64,000 nucleotides of DNA from Acidobacteriota bacterium (GTDB taxonomy: Bacteria > Acidobacteriota > Terriglobia > Bryobacterales > UBA6623). The notes below the pieces were generated by a model. It saw nothing but the letters and a program-made list of their open reading frames with translations, searched no databases and had not been told where the DNA came from. Positions 25,316 through 34,074 of the stretch are shown in pieces. The DNA is taken from NCBI GenBank assembly GCA_016125275.1, contig WGMB01000010.1, forward strand, positions 368,244 to 432,243. Direction: 5' to 3'. A program made the position numbers and the translations under genes. Numbering within the stretch: the first letter of the stretch is position 1; each line of letters starts with the position of its first letter.

Positions 25316-26761
25316 TCAAGCGTTCGGTTCGGCGCGGCAAGATGCGCGCCACTCGGCCAACTTTGCGGCCATACGCTCCACCAGCTCCGGCTGCTGAGAC
25401 GCCAAGTCCGAGGCCTCGCCCGGGTCGGCCAACAGGTCGTAGAGCTCGAATGTACCCGGTGCGCCCGCATCGTCGGTCTTGGCGATGATCTTCCAGCGAT
25501 CGTCCGAGAGAGCCACCTGCCCCGGCGTCTCGAAGCCGATCGGCTGGTTGCGCTCTTCCATTCGGCCGCCCTCGAGCAGTGGCATCAGGCTCACGCCGTC
25601 CATGGGGCCGGAGGTGACGGGAATCCCCAGCGCATCGGCGATCGTCGGAAAGTAGTCCAGCGTTGACGCCGGGATGCGCGTCCCTACCGGCAACGGGACT
25701 TTCTCCGGCCAGACCAGGAGCCCCGGCACCCGTACGCCGCCTTCGTATAGGCTTCGCTTCCGGCCGCGAAAGGGACCCGCCGAGCCGTTGCGCGACTCGC
25801 TCTGGCGAGGGCCTTCGGGGCCGTTGTCGCTGGCGAACCAGAGCATCGTCTTGCGCTCCGCCCCGAGACCGCTCAGCGCCGCCCGCAACCGCCCGATCTG
25901 CTCATCCATCGCCGAGATCGCCCCAAAGTAGTGCGGCGCCAGGCCCGGCAGATCGCGATAGGCCTCCAAGTGCTTGCCCCCGCTGACGATCGGCAGGTGG
26001 GGCGTATGGAACCAGATCACGGCGAAGAAGGGTCGCGAAGCATCGACCGCCTCCTTGACGAACGGCAGGACGCGGTCCATGATCACCCGCGAATCGTCGC
26101 CTTCTAGGTTGTCGGTGGCGAATTCGCCGGGCCCGGTCCAGTAATAGGTGCCGTAGGGCTCACCGGGCGTGGCGTCTTGGCCGACTCCGCCATGCTCGCG
26201 GGGCGGCGTCACGCCGGGGTCCCAGGTCGGGACCTTGGATTCGGTCGAAAAGCAGACGTCGAAGCCGTTCTCCCAGGGCGGCGAATAGTTCGCCCTGCCC
26301 TGCTCGCCGGCCCAGCCGCCCCAGCGGCCCTGCTCTTTTCCGCTCAGGTCGAGCGTGCCCAGGTGCCACTTGCCGAAGTGGCCGGTCATGTAGCCGTGAT
26401 GCCGCAGCAGCTCGGCCAGCGTGACTTCTGCTTCAGGAAGGTGGCCGTCCATGGCGAAGTGGATGCCGTAGCGATAGGGATGCCGGCCTGTCAGGCAACT
26501 GCCGCGGGTGGGCGAACAGACCGGCGACGAAGCGTAGAAGCGGTCGAAGCGCACGCCTTCGAGCGACAGGGCGTCCAGATGCGGCGTGCGGACGATCTTG
26601 TTGCCGTTGTAGGCTACGTCTCCCCAGCCCAGGTCGTCGGCCATCATCAAGATGATGTTGGGCGGACCCTGCGGCGTGGGCGGCGGGACGGCGAGGCAGC
26701 CCTCGAGACCGGCGGCCAGGCCGGCTGCGCCGGTCGCGGCCAGAAAGCTGCGCCGCGTCAA
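25316..26761 (-). CDS. Sulfatase (formylglycine type), exported
   Basis: A 481-residue arylsulfatase-family enzyme, probably desulfating polysaccharides outside the cytoplasm. A Tat/lipoprotein-like leader reads [21 protein letters not shown], then metal-binding MADDLGWGD near residues 40-49. The formylglycine motif is CSPTRGSCLTGR with Cys82 the residue to be oxidised. The TTG at 26761 was chosen because it puts the twin arginines at positions 3-4 and overlaps the stop of the upstream gene as TTGA; the frame extends 37 codons further without a fitting leader. No anaerobic or FGE maturase is seen in the window. Confidence 0.88.
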   Translation of the reverse strand: MTRRSFLAATGAAGLAAGLEGCLAVPPPTPQGPPNIILMMADDLGWGDVAYNGNKIVRTPHLDALSLEGVRFDRFYASSPVCSPTRGSCLTGRHPYRYGIHFAMDGHLPEAEVTLAELLRHHGYMTGHFGKWHLGTLDLSGKEQGRWGGWAGEQGRANYSPPWENGFDVCFSTESKVPTWDPGVTPPREHGGVGQDATPGEPYGTYYWTGPGEFATDNLEGDDSRVIMDRVLPFVKEAVDASRPFFAVIWFHTPHLPIVSGGKHLEAYRDLPGLAPHYFGAISAMDEQIGRLRAALSGLGAERKTMLWFASDNGPEGPRQSESRNGSAGPFRGRKRSLYEGGVRVPGLLVWPEKVPLPVGTRIPASTLDYFPTIADALGIPVTSGPMDGVSLMPLLEGGRMEERNQPIGFETPGQVALSDDRWKIIAKTDDAGAPGTFELYDLLADPGEASDLASQQPELVERMAAKLAEWRASCRAEPNA

Positions 26762-27252
26762 GGGCGGCTCCAAGCGACCTGGAAGGGCGACTTGCCGACG
26801 TCGACTCGAAAGACGGAATCGGTCATCCAGCAGCCTTCGTAGGGCTTTTCGATCTGCCTGGAGAGAATCCACACGAAAGCGGACTCCGCCCCCTTGGCGT
26901 CAATGAGATGAACCTTGATGCGCGCTTGGTCGCCCTTCTTGGTCGTATCACTGAGGCTGGAGCGCTGGTGGTGGAGCAGGATGTCGTAGCCGGGCTGCTT
27001 GATCATCGCGATAAAGCGGTCAATCGGCCCGGTCATCTGGCGATTGGCGGGCGACGCGAAACCGAAGGCGATGCGGATACCCGCGTCGGGCTCCGGATCG
27101 TCGTTGTGGCGGAAGGCGGCGAGCTGCGCCTCGACCACATCGCGCGGTTCCAGATCGGGCGCCGGTTCGACGGGGGCGGGCTGGTCGGCGGCGACCGCGG
27201 CCAACGCCAGCAGCAATCCGGCGATCAATCCGTGGAGACGAATCCACTGCAT
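26758..27252 (-). CDS. Secreted DUF4864 protein
   Basis: A 164-residue exported protein: a signal ([18 protein letters not shown]) then a DUF4864 domain, with [38 protein letters not shown] and a C-terminal strand pair around [20 protein letters not shown]4864 has an NTF2-like cone fold and no established role. The stop codon overlaps the TTG start of the sulfatase, so the two are translationally coupled; whether this reflects a joint function is unknown. Confidence 0.75.
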   Translation of the reverse strand: MQWIRLHGLIAGLLLALAAVAADQPAPVEPAPDLEPRDVVEAQLAAFRHNDDPEPDAGIRIAFGFASPANRQMTGPIDRFIAMIKQPGYDILLHHQRSSLSDTTKKGDQARIKVHLIDAKGAESAFVWILSRQIEKPYEGCWMTDSVFRVDVGKSPFQVAWSRP

Positions 27253-27320
27253 TTGGACCGGATGCTAGCAGGCGCCGCGGCGGCTGGCAACGCTTGCACG
27301 GCGGCAAGGGCTCGGCCAGA

Positions 27321-28745
27321 ATGATCGCGATGCGAATCGAGCGATGGGGGTTGGGTCTGCTGTTGGCGCTGGCTGTGGCGGCGAGCGCGGATCCGCGGCT
27401 GAAGGTCTCCGATGACCGTCGCTCCCTGGTCCGTGAGAACGGAGAGCCGTTCTTCTACCTGGGCGACACGGTCTGGGAGCTCTTCCATCGCTACGGCCGC
27501 GAGGACGTCGTGCGCTATCTCGACGATCGCGCCTCGAAGGGTTTCACCGTCATCCAAGCTGTGGCCCTGGCAGAATTTGACGGTTTGCACGCACCGAATC
27601 CCTATGGCTTCACGCCGCTGATCGACGACGACCCGACGCGTCCGGACGTGCGGCCCGGGCCGGAGAACGACTATTGGGACCACGTTGACTTCGCCGTCGA
27701 CGCGGCGAACCAGAGGGGCTTGACGGTCGGATTTCTCCCGTCCTGGGGCGACAAGTGGAACATCCTGCGAGGCGTCGGCCCCGAAATCTTCACCCCACAG
27801 AACGCCGAAGCGTACGGGGAGTGGCTGGGAACCCGCTACCGGGACAAGGACTTGATCTGGATTCTGGGAGGAGACCGCACCATCGATGAGGACGACGACG
27901 CGGCGATCATTCGCGCCATGGCCCGCGGCCTGCGGCGCGGCGACGGCGGCGCCCACCTGATGACCTTCCACCCGCGCGGAGGCCACAGCTCGTCAGAGAA
28001 CTTCCATGACGACGAGTGGCTGGACTTCAACATGCGCCAGAACGGCCACAACGCGTCGTTTACCGAAGCCTACGCCAGGACGATCGAGGACTACCGCCGG
28101 ACGCCAACCAAGCCTGTGATCGACGGCGAGCCGATCTACGAGGATCATCCGGTCTCGTTCCGGGCCCAGGAGAACGGACACTCGGTGGCCGCCGATGTCC
28201 GGCGACCGCTCTATTGGGATCTGTTCTCCGGGGCGTTCGGGCATACCTACGGGCACCATTCGATCTGGCAGATGTGGCAGCCGGGACGAAAGCCGGTCAA
28301 CTATCCGCTGCTGCCCTGGTTCGAGGCGCTCGATGCTCCCGGCGCCGGGCAGATGCAGTACGGCCGGCGGCTGCTGGAGTCACGCCCCCTGGCGGGCCGC
28401 ATCCCGGACGACGCCGTGATCGTCCCCGATGAGGTGGCAACGGCCGTTCCCGGGGCCGGCAAGTATCGGCTGAAGGCCACGCGCGACGCCGGCGGGGCCT
28501 GGGCGATGGTCTACACGCCGTCGGGCCGGCCGTTCACGGTGGACTTCGGCAAGCTGAGCGGAGAGGAAGTGAGGGCTTGGTGGTTCAACCCGCGCGACGG
28601 CGCGGCGCAACAGATTGGCGTGTTTCCGAGGCAGGGCCAGCGGCGGTTCTTTCCGCCCGCGCCGGGGGAGATGCTGGACTGGGTTCTGGTGCTGGATGAC
28701 GTCTCGAAGGGCTACCCGCCGCCGGGGTCGAGGCCGGTACGGTAG
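27321..28745 (+). CDS. DUF4038-type glycoside hydrolase (GH140-like), exported
   Basis: A 474-residue secreted protein. A signal ([20 protein letters not shown]) is followed by a TIM-barrel domain of the DUF4038/apiosidase-like class: [22 protein letters not shown] near residues 41-62, the LIWILGGDR strand carrying a candidate acid, and [13 protein letters not shown] with the likely nucleophile Glu. The C-terminal 90 residues resemble the putative collagen-binding domain that accompanies this family ([38 protein letters not shown]). It probably cleaves plant or exopolysaccharide side chains. The ATG at 27321 was chosen; ATG 27330 is equally plausible. Confidence 0.8.
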   Translation: MIAMRIERWGLGLLLALAVAASADPRLKVSDDRRSLVRENGEPFFYLGDTVWELFHRYGREDVVRYLDDRASKGFTVIQAVALAEFDGLHAPNPYGFTPLIDDDPTRPDVRPGPENDYWDHVDFAVDAANQRGLTVGFLPSWGDKWNILRGVGPEIFTPQNAEAYGEWLGTRYRDKDLIWILGGDRTIDEDDDAAIIRAMARGLRRGDGGAHLMTFHPRGGHSSSENFHDDEWLDFNMRQNGHNASFTEAYARTIEDYRRTPTKPVIDGEPIYEDHPVSFRAQENGHSVAADVRRPLYWDLFSGAFGHTYGHHSIWQMWQPGRKPVNYPLLPWFEALDAPGAGQMQYGRRLLESRPLAGRIPDDAVIVPDEVATAVPGAGKYRLKATRDAGGAWAMVYTPSGRPFTVDFGKLSGEEVRAWWFNPRDGAAQQIGVFPRQGQRRFFPPAPGEMLDWVLVLDDVSKGYPPPGSRPVR

Positions 28746-28785
28746 TTTGCTGGGCTACCTTGGCGGCGGTGGTGTCTATCCCCCT

Positions 28786-29217
28786 ATGACAAGGTGCCCC
28801 TTCTTGACTGTTCTGGGAGCTTGGTTGTTGCTTGGCTGTGTGCTACAGCCGATGCCGCCAGAGGAATCTCGAACTCCCGAGCCGCATGTGAAACCCCCGC
28901 ATGAGGTTCCTGATGCTTTGTTCTGGGAGTTCGTCGATGAGTCATTGGAACCGAGGGAAGGATACGCAAGGCCCGATTTTCGGCCCACCCAAGGCTTCGT
29001 TCCCGACGAACGAACTGCCATCCAAATTGCCGAAGCGGTTGCCATCGCGATATGGGGCGAGGAACAGATCGCGACGGAGCGGCCATTTTACGGCCGCCTC
29101 AAGGATGGTGTTTGGACGGTGATCGGGACACTGCCGATCGAAGCGAATGGAGGAACAGCCGTCGTCCAACTCAGCCAGGAGGACGGACGCGTACTCTTCG
29201 TAGTACACCAGGAGTGA
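28786..29217 (+). CDS. Lipoprotein with NTF2-fold immunity-like domain
   Basis: A 143-residue protein with a lipobox (GAWLLLGC, Cys18) and a Pro/Glu-rich linker. Its C-terminal domain around TAIQIAEAVAIAIWGEEQI, PFYGRLKDGVWTVIGTLP and GGTAVVQLSQEDGRVLFV matches the NTF2-fold immunity family (Imm-NTF2-2) that protects against polymorphic toxins. The ATG at 28786 is set by the signal; the frame extends upstream within the hydrolase gene only as shadow. No toxin gene is adjacent, so it may be an orphan immunity gene or a domesticated envelope protein. Confidence 0.72.
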   Translation: MTRCPFLTVLGAWLLLGCVLQPMPPEESRTPEPHVKPPHEVPDALFWEFVDESLEPREGYARPDFRPTQGFVPDERTAIQIAEAVAIAIWGEEQIATERPFYGRLKDGVWTVIGTLPIEANGGTAVVQLSQEDGRVLFVVHQE

Positions 29218-29235
29218 GCAGGGCCGTCGGCCCGC

Positions 29236-30738
29236 TCACGCGGCGTTTACGGTTGCGCCGGCGCTGGTTCGGATCGCGATCCGGCGATTGCACTGGGCGC
29301 AGACCGTGTAGTCGAGCGGATAGTCGGGGCCCAGTTGGATCGTCTGTCCGCAGGGACAGCGGAACGATTCCCAGGCGTCCGAGCGCCGCGTGAACTGGAG
29401 GCTGCCGTCCGAGGCCGTCGCCGCGAGGGGGGCTATCTCCTCGGTTCGCTCGGTCTTCGGCAAAGCATCCGAAACCGCCTCCGCGCGCGGCGCGCGCAGG
29501 GACGTTTTGCAGCGCGGGCAGGACACTTCCTCGCCACGGAAGTCCGGCGGAATCTTGAGGGTCATTCCGCAACGGCACGGTAGCGGAATGTAGCCGGCGA
29601 AGCGGTCGATCAGCTCCACGGTCTCGCGCGCCCGCTCCAGGGCTTCCTGCTCGGTTTCGCGCGGACCCGCCGACCGGGCCGTCACCGGCTTGCCGGTGCG
29701 GGCGGCCAACTCCAACGGCGTCAGCAGCTTGCGTTCCGTCTCCACACGCTCGAGGGCGGCGGCGTAGTCCGTCATCCCCGCGCGGCCTCCCATTCCCCGC
29801 AAAGCCGCGATGCGCCGGTGCGTCGGCGGATGCGTGGAGGCCATCCCCGAAAGTCCCGTCGACTCCAGTGGATTCACGATGTAGAGGGCGGCCACCGCTC
29901 CGTTGTAGATCCCCGGCGAGGACCCCTCATACCCTGCCGCCATCTTCTCGAGCGCCGAAGCCAGTCCCTCCGGGTACCGCGTGAATTGCACCGCACAGGC
30001 GTCGGCCAGATACTCCCTCGACCGCGAGCAAGCCAGATAGAGCAGCCGCACGATGATGGGCGAGAGCACGGCCAGCACGACGGCCACCCCCATCAGAGCC
30101 GGATGCCCGCCGAGGCCGCCGCGGCTGTTGTGCGAGCTCCGGCGGCCGGAAGCCGCGAAGGGGCCGATGTGCAGGAAGGCCCGCGAGAGCAGCTCCACGC
30201 CGCCGACCAAGGTGGCGGCCAGCGTCATGAACCGGATGTCTTCGTTGGCGACGTGCGCGATCTCATGGGCGGCCACGCCCTGGAGCTCGTCGCGGCTCAT
30301 CATCCGCAGCAGGCCCGAGGTGAACGCCACCGAGCCGTGGCGGCGGTCGCACCCGACCGCGAAGGCGTTGGGCGCGCTGTCATCGACCACGTAGACGGCC
30401 GGCGGTTTGTCCAGGCCGGCGGCGATCGACATCTCCTCGACCACGTTCCACAGCCTGGGATGGTCGCCCTTCTGGATTCGCCGCGCCCCCGCCGAATGTA
30501 GGATCAGGCGCTCACCGCCGTAGAGGGCGAAGAGCCAGCCGCCGATCCAAACCGCCAGCGCCAAGCCCGCGCCCGCCGCCGCGCTGGCCGGAACGGGGTC
30601 CTGGATCTGGGCCGCCCCGAATCCGAGGCGAGGCCCTAGGGCCATGCCGGCGCAGGCGCCGAACGTGAGCAGGATGACGCCGATCAGCAGCAGCAGGATG
30701 GCCGAGCGGGAGCGGTTGGCCTGGATCGCTTCCCACAT
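29236..30738 (-). CDS. M48 (HtpX-like) zinc metalloprotease with two added zinc ribbons
   Basis: A 500-residue membrane protease. N-terminal helices (residues about 12-32 and 56-74) are followed by the catalytic HEIAH at 158-162 and the downstream glutamate block SREYLADACAV. Beyond the usual end, the C-terminus carries two zinc-ribbon-like units, cysteines at about 388-410 (CRCG...CPRC) and 461-483 (CPCG...CAQC). HtpX-type enzymes degrade damaged membrane proteins. It starts 12 bases after a LemA gene, a common M48-LemA pairing. The extra ribbons could recruit substrates or sense redox or zinc; this is inference. Confidence 0.9.
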   Translation of the reverse strand: MWEAIQANRSRSAILLLLIGVILLTFGACAGMALGPRLGFGAAQIQDPVPASAAAGAGLALAVWIGGWLFALYGGERLILHSAGARRIQKGDHPRLWNVVEEMSIAAGLDKPPAVYVVDDSAPNAFAVGCDRRHGSVAFTSGLLRMMSRDELQGVAAHEIAHVANEDIRFMTLAATLVGGVELLSRAFLHIGPFAASGRRSSHNSRGGLGGHPALMGVAVVLAVLSPIIVRLLYLACSRSREYLADACAVQFTRYPEGLASALEKMAAGYEGSSPGIYNGAVAALYIVNPLESTGLSGMASTHPPTHRRIAALRGMGGRAGMTDYAAALERVETERKLLTPLELAARTGKPVTARSAGPRETEQEALERARETVELIDRFAGYIPLPCRCGMTLKIPPDFRGEEVSCPRCKTSLRAPRAEAVSDALPKTERTEEIAPLAATASDGSLQFTRRSDAWESFRCPCGQTIQLGPDYPLDYTVCAQCNRRIAIRTSAGATVNAA

Positions 30739-30750
30739 TGCTCAACCCCA

Positions 30751-31308
30751 TCAGGCGAAGCTGACCTGAGGCGCCTCCCGCTCCGGACCGTCGATTTCGA
30801 AGAACGGCTGCTCTCCAAAGTGGAATGCGCCCGCGATCAGGTTCAGCGGAAAGCTCTGCGCCTGTGTGTTGAAGCCCATCACAGCGTCGTTGTAAGCCTG
30901 CCGGGCGAAGCCGATCCTGTTCTCGGTGGAGGTGAGCTCTTCCTGCAACGCGAGGAAGTTCTGGTTGGCCTTGAGCTCCGGGTACTGCTCCACCACCAGC
31001 ATCAGCCGGCCGAGAACGCCGGAGAGCTGCTCCTCCGCCTGCGACTGTTCGGCGACGCCCTTCGCCGATATCGCCGCCGACCGAGCTCGGATAACGGCGT
31101 CGAGCGTCTCGCGCTCATGGGCGGCGTAGCCTTTGACGGTTTCGATGAGGTTCGGTATCAAGTCGTGGCGGCGCTCGAGCTGAACATCGATCTGAGCCCA
31201 GGCGTTCTTGACGATGTTGCGCAACGCCACCAGCGAGTTGTAACCGGCCGCCAGCCAGACGCCGAAGACCGCCAACAGGGTCACGAAAACGATGGCGAAG
31301 ACGATCAT
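30751..31308 (-). CDS. LemA family protein
   Basis: A 185-residue LemA protein: one N-terminal membrane helix (IVFAIVFVTLLAVFGVWLAAGY) and long helices with the family signature YNSLVALRNIVKNAWAQIDVQLERRHDLIPNL (written here as the opening of that motif), then a C-terminal YNDAVMGFNTQ-type segment. LemA genes frequently precede M48 proteases, as here. Their role is not well defined; membrane-associated scaffolding is suspected. It lies 13 bases downstream of the zinc-ribbon gene, so the three genes form an operon. Confidence 0.9.
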   Translation of the reverse strand: MIVFAIVFVTLLAVFGVWLAAGYNSLVALRNIVKNAWAQIDVQLERRHDLIPNLIETVKGYAAHERETLDAVIRARSAAISAKGVAEQSQAEEQLSGVLGRLMLVVEQYPELKANQNFLALQEELTSTENRIGFARQAYNDAVMGFNTQAQSFPLNLIAGAFHFGEQPFFEIDGPEREAPQVSFA

Positions 31309-31321
31309 GGTTCCGTACCTC

Positions 31322-31726
31322 TCAAATGCTTTCTACGGGAGCGGCCTCTGCTTTCGTGCCGAAGAATCGTTCGAGCGTCCGCTCGATTGCCGCGCGAGGG
31401 CCTTCAGAGCGCGACGCTAGGAAGGCTTCGAGCTCGCCGCGGTCAAACCACCACCCGTGTCCCGAAGGGCAACCGTCGAGCTCGGGCGTGGCATTGAGCA
31501 GCCGCAGCCGGCGGGCGCAGCGCGGACAGCGCCGTTTGCCGGCGGTGAGCTGGGTGACGCCGCCGAGGGCTTCCGAGACGCGCACCGGGTCGACCGAGGC
31601 CCGTTGCGCCATCCGTTCCGCTTCACCCTGATCGAGCCAGACGCCCCCGCAGTCCGGACAGTGATCGAACTCGAGGCCTTCGAGCTCCAGCACGATCAAG
31701 GCTTCCGCGCAGGCAGGACAGCGCAT
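31322..31726 (-). CDS. Double zinc-ribbon protein (zf-TFIIB-like)
   Basis: A 134-residue soluble protein with two zinc ribbons. The first has Cys3, Cys6, Cys23 and Cys26 in the CPxC...CPDCGGVWLDQGE pattern of the zf-TFIIB family. The second has Cys67, Cys70, Cys86 and probably His90 (CPRC...CPSGHGWWFDRGE). The repeated WhDxGE endings are diagnostic. Function is unknown. It is the first gene of the LemA-M48 operon, and several neighbours also carry zinc ribbons, hinting at a shared theme. Confidence 0.8.
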   Translation of the reverse strand: MRCPACAEALIVLELEGLEFDHCPDCGGVWLDQGEAERMAQRASVDPVRVSEALGGVTQLTAGKRRCPRCARRLRLLNATPELDGCPSGHGWWFDRGELEAFLASRSEGPRAAIERTLERFFGTKAEAAPVESI

Positions 31727-31932
31727 TGCACTCTGTATCGTCCTCGCAAAGAGCTCCGTCGACCATGGGGCGTCTGTTGGGGATTGGCGGGCGGAAACGC
31801 TCTATGTTGCTCGCTCGGCGAGGGGGGATGCCCCCGATGAGGAGTCGAATCGCCCGAAGGCGGGGGGCGCCACCGGCGTGTTGAGGGCAAGTGGGCGGAT
31901 CGCGTCGCCAATGAGGTCGGAGGCGTTTCCCC

Positions 31933-32916
31933 ATGGCTCATCTCACATCCAGCCCGCAGTCGCATGGTTACGGCTTCGACCCGAGCCGCTCCTTGTTGGT
32001 CCTGCCCGTGCGCAAGACCCATTCCCTGTATCTGGTCGCCGGCGCCGATCTCGACGTCCGGATCGACAAAGAGGAGTTCGCGGGATGGAGCGAGGGCGCC
32101 CTCGGCTCCACCAAGGGGGCCAACCTCACCTCCTGGGAGTCGCAGCAAACCCTGCGACGCTTGGTCGTCGAGGGCCGCAAGACCGGCACGGCGAGCCTTA
32201 GCGCCTACCTGCCGGATGGCCGGCCCTGGATCAAGCCGCTGGAGATCCGCGTGGTGTCGAACAGTGATGCGCGGCAGGCCGAGGACAACGGCATGCTCAC
32301 TCCCGCGCTACGGGCCGAGGTCCAGAAGCTCTCCTTCCGCGATGCTCTCATCCGCGTGGCGGAAGACCAACGGTTCAGCGCCCTGGGCCGTAGCGGCTCA
32401 GGCGGAAACGGAAAGTATGACGCTGCCGGGATCAACTGGTGTGGGTCGTTCGTCCACTGGTGCTACGAGGCCGTGAGCCGCGCCAAGGGCGTAGAGAATC
32501 CCTTCGGCTCGGCGGCGCGGGAGAACAACTCCCTGCGGTCGGGCATCAAGGCCCTCTATGCAGGGATGAAGGACGAGGGCAAGTTCACCGTCATCCGCTA
32601 CGAAGGCCCCGACCGCTTCGGCGGCTTGAAGAAGGTGCAGAAATTCATCGACATCAGCGCCGCGAACCCGGTGCAGCGCGGAGACATCTGCCTGCCGCGT
32701 TCCGATCACGGCGACACGTTTCCACACGTGAGCATGGTTTACGATCCGCCGGTCGGCTCCGGCCCCTTCACGACCATCGACGGCAACCAGACCGGCTCCT
32801 ATCGGCCGGAGGGCGCCTCGCCCTACTGCATCGACGTCAACACCCACGACACGAACGCCAAGCTGCCCGACGGCAAGACCTACAAATTCGCCTTCGTGCA
32901 CGTGAAGGGCGCCTGA
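31933..32916 (+). CDS. CHAP-like cysteine amidase/peptidase candidate
   Basis: A 327-residue protein without an obvious signal peptide. The N-terminal 110 residues are beta-rich and may be a bacterial Ig-like fold. From about 130 a CHAP/NlpC-like domain is suggested by the nucleophile context GINWCGSFVHWCYEA (Cys170), HVSMVYDPP (His265) and the following TIDGN polar residue. CHAP domains cut peptidoglycan amides or glutathionyl bonds. It is the only plus-strand gene between two minus-strand zinc-ribbon operons. The enzyme class is a moderate-confidence inference from three residues and their spacing. Confidence 0.6.
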   Translation: MAHLTSSPQSHGYGFDPSRSLLVLPVRKTHSLYLVAGADLDVRIDKEEFAGWSEGALGSTKGANLTSWESQQTLRRLVVEGRKTGTASLSAYLPDGRPWIKPLEIRVVSNSDARQAEDNGMLTPALRAEVQKLSFRDALIRVAEDQRFSALGRSGSGGNGKYDAAGINWCGSFVHWCYEAVSRAKGVENPFGSAARENNSLRSGIKALYAGMKDEGKFTVIRYEGPDRFGGLKKVQKFIDISAANPVQRGDICLPRSDHGDTFPHVSMVYDPPVGSGPFTTIDGNQTGSYRPEGASPYCIDVNTHDTNAKLPDGKTYKFAFVHVKGA

Positions 32917-32935
32917 CCGAAGCCCGCTGACCTCG

Positions 32936-34066
32936 CTATCGCGAGGCCAGAACGATGAGGGTGATCGCCAGCAGGGCCAGCACGACCAGAAAGAAGATCT
33001 TCCAGGCGCTCTTGGGATATTCGCCGGCCATCTGGCCCGTATAACCGTTCACGACGACCTGAAAGGACTTTGGTCCGAAGTCGTAGACCAGCAGCCAGAC
33101 CGGCACCAGGATGTGCTTGAAGGTCTCGCCTTGGTAGTTGGCTTGGACCTGCAGGTTGCGATAGGTGTCCCCGGGGACTTGCGAGCCGCAGATCTGCCGG
33201 AGCTTGGCGTCCATCTGGGCGCGTCCGTTGCGCGCGGCGTCGATGAGTACGACCTGGTAGTGCTCCACCACGAACCCGGAGAGGTAGGCGGTGGCGTAGG
33301 GCACGAGATCGCTGGTGGGGAAGGGCTCCACGGCGCGGAGCAGATCCAGGCGGACGCCCTTGGTGCCGGGGATCGGCTCGTCGTCGAAGAAATGATCCAC
33401 ATGGCCGGACGCAGGGGTCCAGCGCACGTGCTGCACCTGGCGGGTCCGGGTCTGGCCGTTGGAGTCTCGGTAGGTCTCGGTCGTGTAGTAATACGTGCCG
33501 GACTCGGCGATCCAGTCGGCGGAGACTTGCGCGTCGAACGTCCAATACGGCAAATAGACGCCGTGGACGGTATCGACCAGCGCCTTCGACTTGAGCTTGC
33601 CCGGCGCGAGCCACTTGGAGGCGTACCACTTACGGATCAGCTCGCGAACCTTGACCTGATCGACTTGAAAAGGCAGCAAGCTCTGCGGCCGGATCGGCGA
33701 CTGAATCTCCTGGTAGTCGACCAGGCTGGCCGAGCCGCAGAAGTCGCAGTTCTTGCCGACCTTGTCGGCGTCGAACACGCTGACGGCATGGCAGTTGCGG
33801 CACTGGACGGTGCGCTTCTCCGACTTCCAGCCGCGCAGCTCCTCCGGCATCTCACGGAGGGTCTTGACGAGGTCGATCTCCTGGATCTCACCCGAGTCGG
33901 GGTCGATCTCCATCGGCGCCTCGGTGCCGCAGTAGGGGCACACCAGGGCCTGCTTGGAGGGCGTCCATACGGCTTGACCGCCGCAAGCCGGACAGGCGTC
34001 CTTGCGGATCGCCTCGATCGGCTGGTTCGGCGACGGGTTGCCGGCGGCGGGCTGTTCGTCTTGCAT
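32936..34066 (-). CDS. Zinc-ribbon protein with C-terminal membrane anchor
   Basis: A 376-residue protein with two N-terminal zinc ribbons, cysteines in CPACGG...CPYCGT (residues about 25-46) and CRNCHA...CDFCGS (about 89-112). A long beta-rich region (LPYWTFDAQVSADWIAESG and FVVEHYQVVLIDAA) follows, and a C-terminal helix (IFFLVVLALLAITLIVLASR) anchors it in the membrane. Such proteins are sometimes misannotated as helicase-like. It is eight bases downstream of the SPFH gene, so the two are co-expressed. A joint membrane-domain role is inferred. Confidence 0.75.
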   Translation of the reverse strand: MQDEQPAAGNPSPNQPIEAIRKDACPACGGQAVWTPSKQALVCPYCGTEAPMEIDPDSGEIQEIDLVKTLREMPEELRGWKSEKRTVQCRNCHAVSVFDADKVGKNCDFCGSASLVDYQEIQSPIRPQSLLPFQVDQVKVRELIRKWYASKWLAPGKLKSKALVDTVHGVYLPYWTFDAQVSADWIAESGTYYYTTETYRDSNGQTRTRQVQHVRWTPASGHVDHFFDDEPIPGTKGVRLDLLRAVEPFPTSDLVPYATAYLSGFVVEHYQVVLIDAARNGRAQMDAKLRQICGSQVPGDTYRNLQVQANYQGETFKHILVPVWLLVYDFGPKSFQVVVNGYTGQMAGEYPKSAWKIFFLVVLALLAITLIVLASR

Positions 34067-34074
34067 CCGGCCTG

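Noticed and set aside
31843..31858. GTCGAATCGCCC resembling a tRNA T-loop
   Set aside because: No acceptor or anticodon stem could be paired around it; no tRNA was found in the window.
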